Assembly (NCBI GenBank): GCA_037127655.1
Contig: JBAXXY010000106.1
Span: 1-10,054 of the forward strand
Reading direction: 5' to 3'
DNA length: 10,054 nucleotides
Origin: GWF2-38-69 sp037127655
Lineage (GTDB): Bacteria > Verrucomicrobiota > Lentisphaeria > Victivallales > GWF2-38-69
Under the pieces are notes generated by a model, which saw only the letters and a program-made list of their open reading frames with translations, searched no databases and was not told where the DNA came from. A program made the position numbers and the translations under genes. Shown here piece by piece: positions 7,837 through 10,054 of this stretch (positions within the stretch are counted from its first letter, which is position 1; every line of letters begins with the position of its first letter).

Positions 7837-8868
7837 TCATTTATCATTAATTGCTACACTAGCTGACATTCCTTCCACAACAGGAGCGCCATTGAGGAAG
7901 ACATTCTGAGGTATATCTATATAAACTTCAATATATTTTTTTGCCTGCCTTATTTGAGATAAACTAACATCCCATTCTTGAACAATCGTATTATTTATAT
8001 TAAGAGTGGTTTTTGCCACATCAATTATTTTTCCCTGATACACTTTCTTGGGATCGGCATTAAATCTGACAAATACTTCATGATCAGGAGAAACTGTCTT
8101 GACTTGATCTTCAGTAAACAAAGCTGTCACTGGGGTATGCCCATCTATAACTACATCTAACCTAGTAATAAGAAAACCATTAGTAACATACTGTCCTTTA
8201 TTTACATCTATTGTTTCAGCATAGCCATCTGCGGGAGATCTGATCTCAGTTTCAGCAAGCATCGTTTTAGAAAACTCTAACTCTTTTAAGGCTATTTCAA
8301 GGTCAAACTCGGCTATTTCCTTCTCTTCCATAGTTTGAAGTTGAGAAGCCTTATATGCCATAAGTTCCGATTTAGAGAGTAAAAGTTTCTGTGAAGTCAC
8401 AATCTCCTTATTTTGTAGATCCAGATATTGTAATTCATCCTTGTTCGAAACAGAGGCGTAGAATTCTACTTGTTTTTTAACATTTTCAAATTCAAGTCTC
8501 TCCGATTCTATACGATCATTGACAGTTTCAAATTTTTTATTATCATATTCAATAGCATGTTTTTTTGACTCAAGTTTCTTTCTAAGCAAATCTATTTTTA
8601 ATTGACTGGCCTCTATGCCAATAAGGGCGCCTCTGGCATCAATTTTGAACATCAACTGCCCTTTAATAACTTTTTGGTAACTGCGAATATAAATCTCGGC
8701 AATAGTCCCTTCTGAGGTGGAGGGGATGGCAATATTTATCCCGCCTGCCTTAGCTAACGGCGTATATATCATGGTGTCGCTTTTGAATGCCGAGTGAATT
8801 ATCAATACAAAAAATATTACAGCTATCACTGTGAATATTGATGTAGATACTTTTTTCGAAAATTGCAT
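7837..8868 (-). CDS. HlyD/EmrA-family membrane fusion (periplasmic adaptor) protein
   Basis: This 343-residue protein has one N-terminal membrane segment (about 10-27) with a short positively charged start, so it should be anchored in the inner membrane with the rest outside. A split biotinyl-lipoyl domain is visible at about 43-77 (IPSTSEGTIAEIYIRSYQKV) and 206-238 (EIRSPADGYAETIDVNKGQYV). Between them lies a long charged alpha-helical hairpin (about 85-205), and a beta-barrel region follows (about 243-340). This is the architecture of adaptors such as EmrA, AaeA and YibH. Such proteins usually pair with an inner-membrane pump and an outer-membrane channel, but no transporter is present here; the only partner is the DUF4956 protein encoded 21 bases downstream. 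AGGAA at 8873-8877 precedes the ATG with a short spacing of four. Exported substrate is unknown. Confidence 0.88.
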   Translation of the reverse strand: MQFSKKVSTSIFTVIAVIFFVLIIHSAFKSDTMIYTPLAKAGGINIAIPSTSEGTIAEIYIRSYQKVIKGQLMFKIDARGALIGIEASQLKIDLLRKKLESKKHAIEYDNKKFETVNDRIESERLEFENVKKQVEFYASVSNKDELQYLDLQNKEIVTSQKLLLSKSELMAYKASQLQTMEEKEIAEFDLEIALKELEFSKTMLAETEIRSPADGYAETIDVNKGQYVTNGFLITRLDVVIDGHTPVTALFTEDQVKTVSPDHEVFVRFNADPKKVYQGKIIDVAKTTLNINNTIVQEWDVSLSQIRQAKKYIEVYIDIPQNVFLNGAPVVEGMSASVAINDK

Positions 8869-8957
8869 ATAGTTCCTATTTTTTTATCAATTTTATCCCA
8901 AAAGAAATCTTATACAAGACTTACTCGATTATTATAACTTTAACTCAAAAACATCTC

Positions 8958-8984
8958 TTGAGATAATACTTTTTGGGTTATAAT
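8958..8984 (+). promoter_or_regulatory. Candidate promoter of the nitronate monooxygenase-family gene
   Basis: TTGAGA (8958-8963) and a perfect TATAAT (8979-8984) are separated by 15 bases, which is a little short. TCTTGA at 8956-8961 would give 17 bases but is a poorer -35. Transcription would start near 8991, leaving a leader of about 75 bases before the ATG at 9066. Confidence 0.45.
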
Positions 8985-9000
8985 GTAGCCAAGTTACATT
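8982..9000. promoter_or_regulatory. Candidate operator: 19-base inverted repeat over the -10/start region
   Basis: AATGTA (8982-8987) and TACATT (8995-9000) form a perfect 6-base inverted repeat with a 7-base centre. It overlaps the end of the TATAAT box and the predicted transcription start, a typical position for a repressor site. A second small palindrome, ATCTC-TT-GAGAT (8953-8964), covers the -35. No regulator gene is in the window to pair with either. Confidence 0.3.
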
Positions 9001-9065
9001 TTAATTTTTCAATAAAATCAGTTTTATATGGCATTAAATTTGAAAGTCGGATAGGCGGTAAATTA

Positions 9066-10054
9066 ATGAAGTTACCTGAGCTAAGAATAAGACATCTCGT
9101 CTCAAAATACCCTGTTATCCAGGCTGGCATGGGAGTCAGAGTGGGTAATTCAACTTTGGCTTCAGCGACAATAAACCTCGGAGGCTTCGGAACGATAGCA
9201 AGCGTAGGTCTTGGCGATATCACTAAATCAATGACCGATTTTGCCTTTGAGTCCAATAGAGTCCTCATAGATGAAATAAGACTTGCTAGAAGTTTGACTA
9301 AAGGAATCGGACCTTTAGGAATAAATGCCATGGTAGCAATGTCCAATTATGCGGAAATCAATAAAACTGCCGTCGCTGAAGGTATAGATTTTATTATTTC
9401 CGGCGCTGGACTCCCTATATCTTTACCTGAATATGTGGGAGATGCAAACATTGCTCTTATACCTGTTGTTTCCAGTGGAAGAGCTCTGAATATCGTGCTT
9501 TCAGCATGGAAAAGAAAATATAATAGAGCTCCAGATGCAGTTATAGTCGAGGGACCCAAATGCGGTGGTCATCTCGGATTTGCGCTAGAGCAAATTGAAC
9601 ATCCTGAAACTTGCTCAATAGAAATACTTTTCAAAGAGATTAAGGCTTCTCTCAAGTCTTTTGATTACGATGTTCCGGTACTTGCCGCAGAGGAAGTTAC
9701 CTCAAGAGAAGACATTGAAAGACTTCTGAAAATTGGGTATAATGGGGTGCAGATAGGGACATATTTTATAGCTACAGAAGAAGCTGGTATAGATATAAAA
9801 AGCAAAGAGGTCTTTGTAAAGGCGCGCAAAGAAGATGTAATTGTAATGAAAAGTCCTGTCGGTCTTCCTGTCAGAGTTTTAAAAACTCCCCTCGTAAAAA
9901 GAATTCTCGAAGGTAACAGAGAGCAGTTTTCCTGTCCTTATCAGTGCCTTAGAACCTGTAATCCGAATAAAGCGCCTTTCTGTATAGCTAAAGCTCTTCT
10001 TGCGGTGTGGTCAGGTGATGTCGAAAATGGTCTATATATGACGGGATGCAATAT
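9066..10054 (+). CDS. Nitronate monooxygenase/2-nitropropane dioxygenase-family FMN protein (3' end beyond window)
   Basis: The first 329 codons are present and the frame is still open at the window edge. The fold is the FMN-binding TIM barrel shared by nitronate monooxygenases and FabK enoyl-ACP reductases. Visible motifs are PVIQAGMG (16-23), GGFGTIA (39-45), GPKCGGHLGF (163-172) with the family's conserved histidine H169, and GYNGVQIGTYFIATEE (224-239). The C-terminal part has cysteines at C290, C294, C298 and C306 (FSCPYQCLRTC and FCIAKAL), as in a subgroup of larger homologues in anaerobes and other bacteria, whose substrate is not established. The usual AAGG before the phosphate-binding region is AAEE here (207-210). 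The ATG is supported by AGGCGG at 9053-9058. It is divergent from the HlyD-like gene. A true nitronate substrate should not be assumed. Confidence 0.88.
   Translation, partial: MKLPELRIRHLVSKYPVIQAGMGVRVGNSTLASATINLGGFGTIASVGLGDITKSMTDFAFESNRVLIDEIRLARSLTKGIGPLGINAMVAMSNYAEINKTAVAEGIDFIISGAGLPISLPEYVGDANIALIPVVSSGRALNIVLSAWKRKYNRAPDAVIVEGPKCGGHLGFALEQIEHPETCSIEILFKEIKASLKSFDYDVPVLAAEEVTSREDIERLLKIGYNGVQIGTYFIATEEAGIDIKSKEVFVKARKEDVIVMKSPVGLPVRVLKTPLVKRILEGNREQFSCPYQCLRTCNPNKAPFCIAKALLAVWSGDVENGLYMTGCN

Larger units (their letters stand above)
8869..9065. promoter_or_regulatory. Divergent intergenic region between the HlyD-like and nitronate monooxygenase genes
   Basis: These 197 AT-rich bases must hold promoters for both directions. 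The rightward one is listed separately. For the leftward gene, candidates on the - strand are TATAAT at 8936-8931 (without a good -35) and TTGGCT...TATTAT with an 18-base spacer further upstream, which would overlap the rightward promoter. I cannot choose between them. No ORF or RNA gene is evident in this stretch. Confidence 0.5.

Noticed and set aside
8978..9559. Two open frames on the - strand opposite the nitronate monooxygenase gene
   Set aside because: The + strand has a continuous frame with clear flavoprotein motifs and a ribosome site; the - strand frames are shadows.
9066..10054. FabK enoyl-ACP reductase
   Set aside because: The barrel is related, but the cysteine-rich C-terminal part is unlike FabK, and no fatty-acid synthesis genes are adjacent within the window.
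1..10054. Mobile element, phage or defence island
   Set aside because: No transposase, integrase, nuclease, toxin-antitoxin or long terminal repeat was seen; base composition looks even across the window.

Overview
The window is an AT-rich stretch of bacterial chromosome (GC roughly in the high 30s by eye, not computed) with densely packed genes. Most are single-copy housekeeping enzymes with intact catalytic motifs. I see no rRNA, tRNA, insertion sequence, phage gene, CRISPR array or toxin-antitoxin pair. An ArnT-type lipid-linked glycosyltransferase and a HlyD-type membrane fusion protein suggest a two-membrane (diderm) bacterium. I cannot name the phylum from the sequence; an uncultured or candidate lineage would fit.

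Left part (71-7190, all + strand): a PreP/Cym1-type M16C metallopeptidase comes first. After 76 bases with a plausible promoter follows a tight run of five genes: the acetolactate synthase small subunit (ilvH/ilvN type), a small zinc-ribbon protein of unknown role, a large ArnT-like membrane glycosyltransferase with a GTG start, the RlmN radical-SAM rRNA/tRNA methyltransferase, and GTP cyclohydrolase I (folE). Gaps of 22, 8, 2 and 10 bases suggest one transcript. The products belong to different pathways (branched-chain amino acids, envelope glycosylation, translation accuracy, folate/pterin), so this looks like a mixed housekeeping operon.

Middle part (7231-8868, - strand): a two-gene unit converges on folE. 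It encodes a HlyD/EmrA-like membrane fusion protein followed 21 bases later by a DUF4956-type membrane protein with a lysine-rich tail. No transporter gene accompanies them in the window. An AT-rich inverted repeat at the convergent junction may be a weak bidirectional terminator.

Right part (8869-10054): a 197-base divergent intergenic region carries a TATAAT-type promoter reading right, with a 19-base inverted repeat over its -10/start region. It leads into a nitronate monooxygenase-family FMN protein that runs off the right edge and belongs to the subgroup with a cysteine-rich C-terminal part.

The best candidates for something undescribed are the HlyD-DUF4956 pair, the zinc-ribbon protein, and two residue changes in otherwise conserved motifs (GxGEG instead of GxGEP in RlmN; AAEE instead of AAGG in the nitronate monooxygenase homologue). 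None amounts to clear evidence of a new system.
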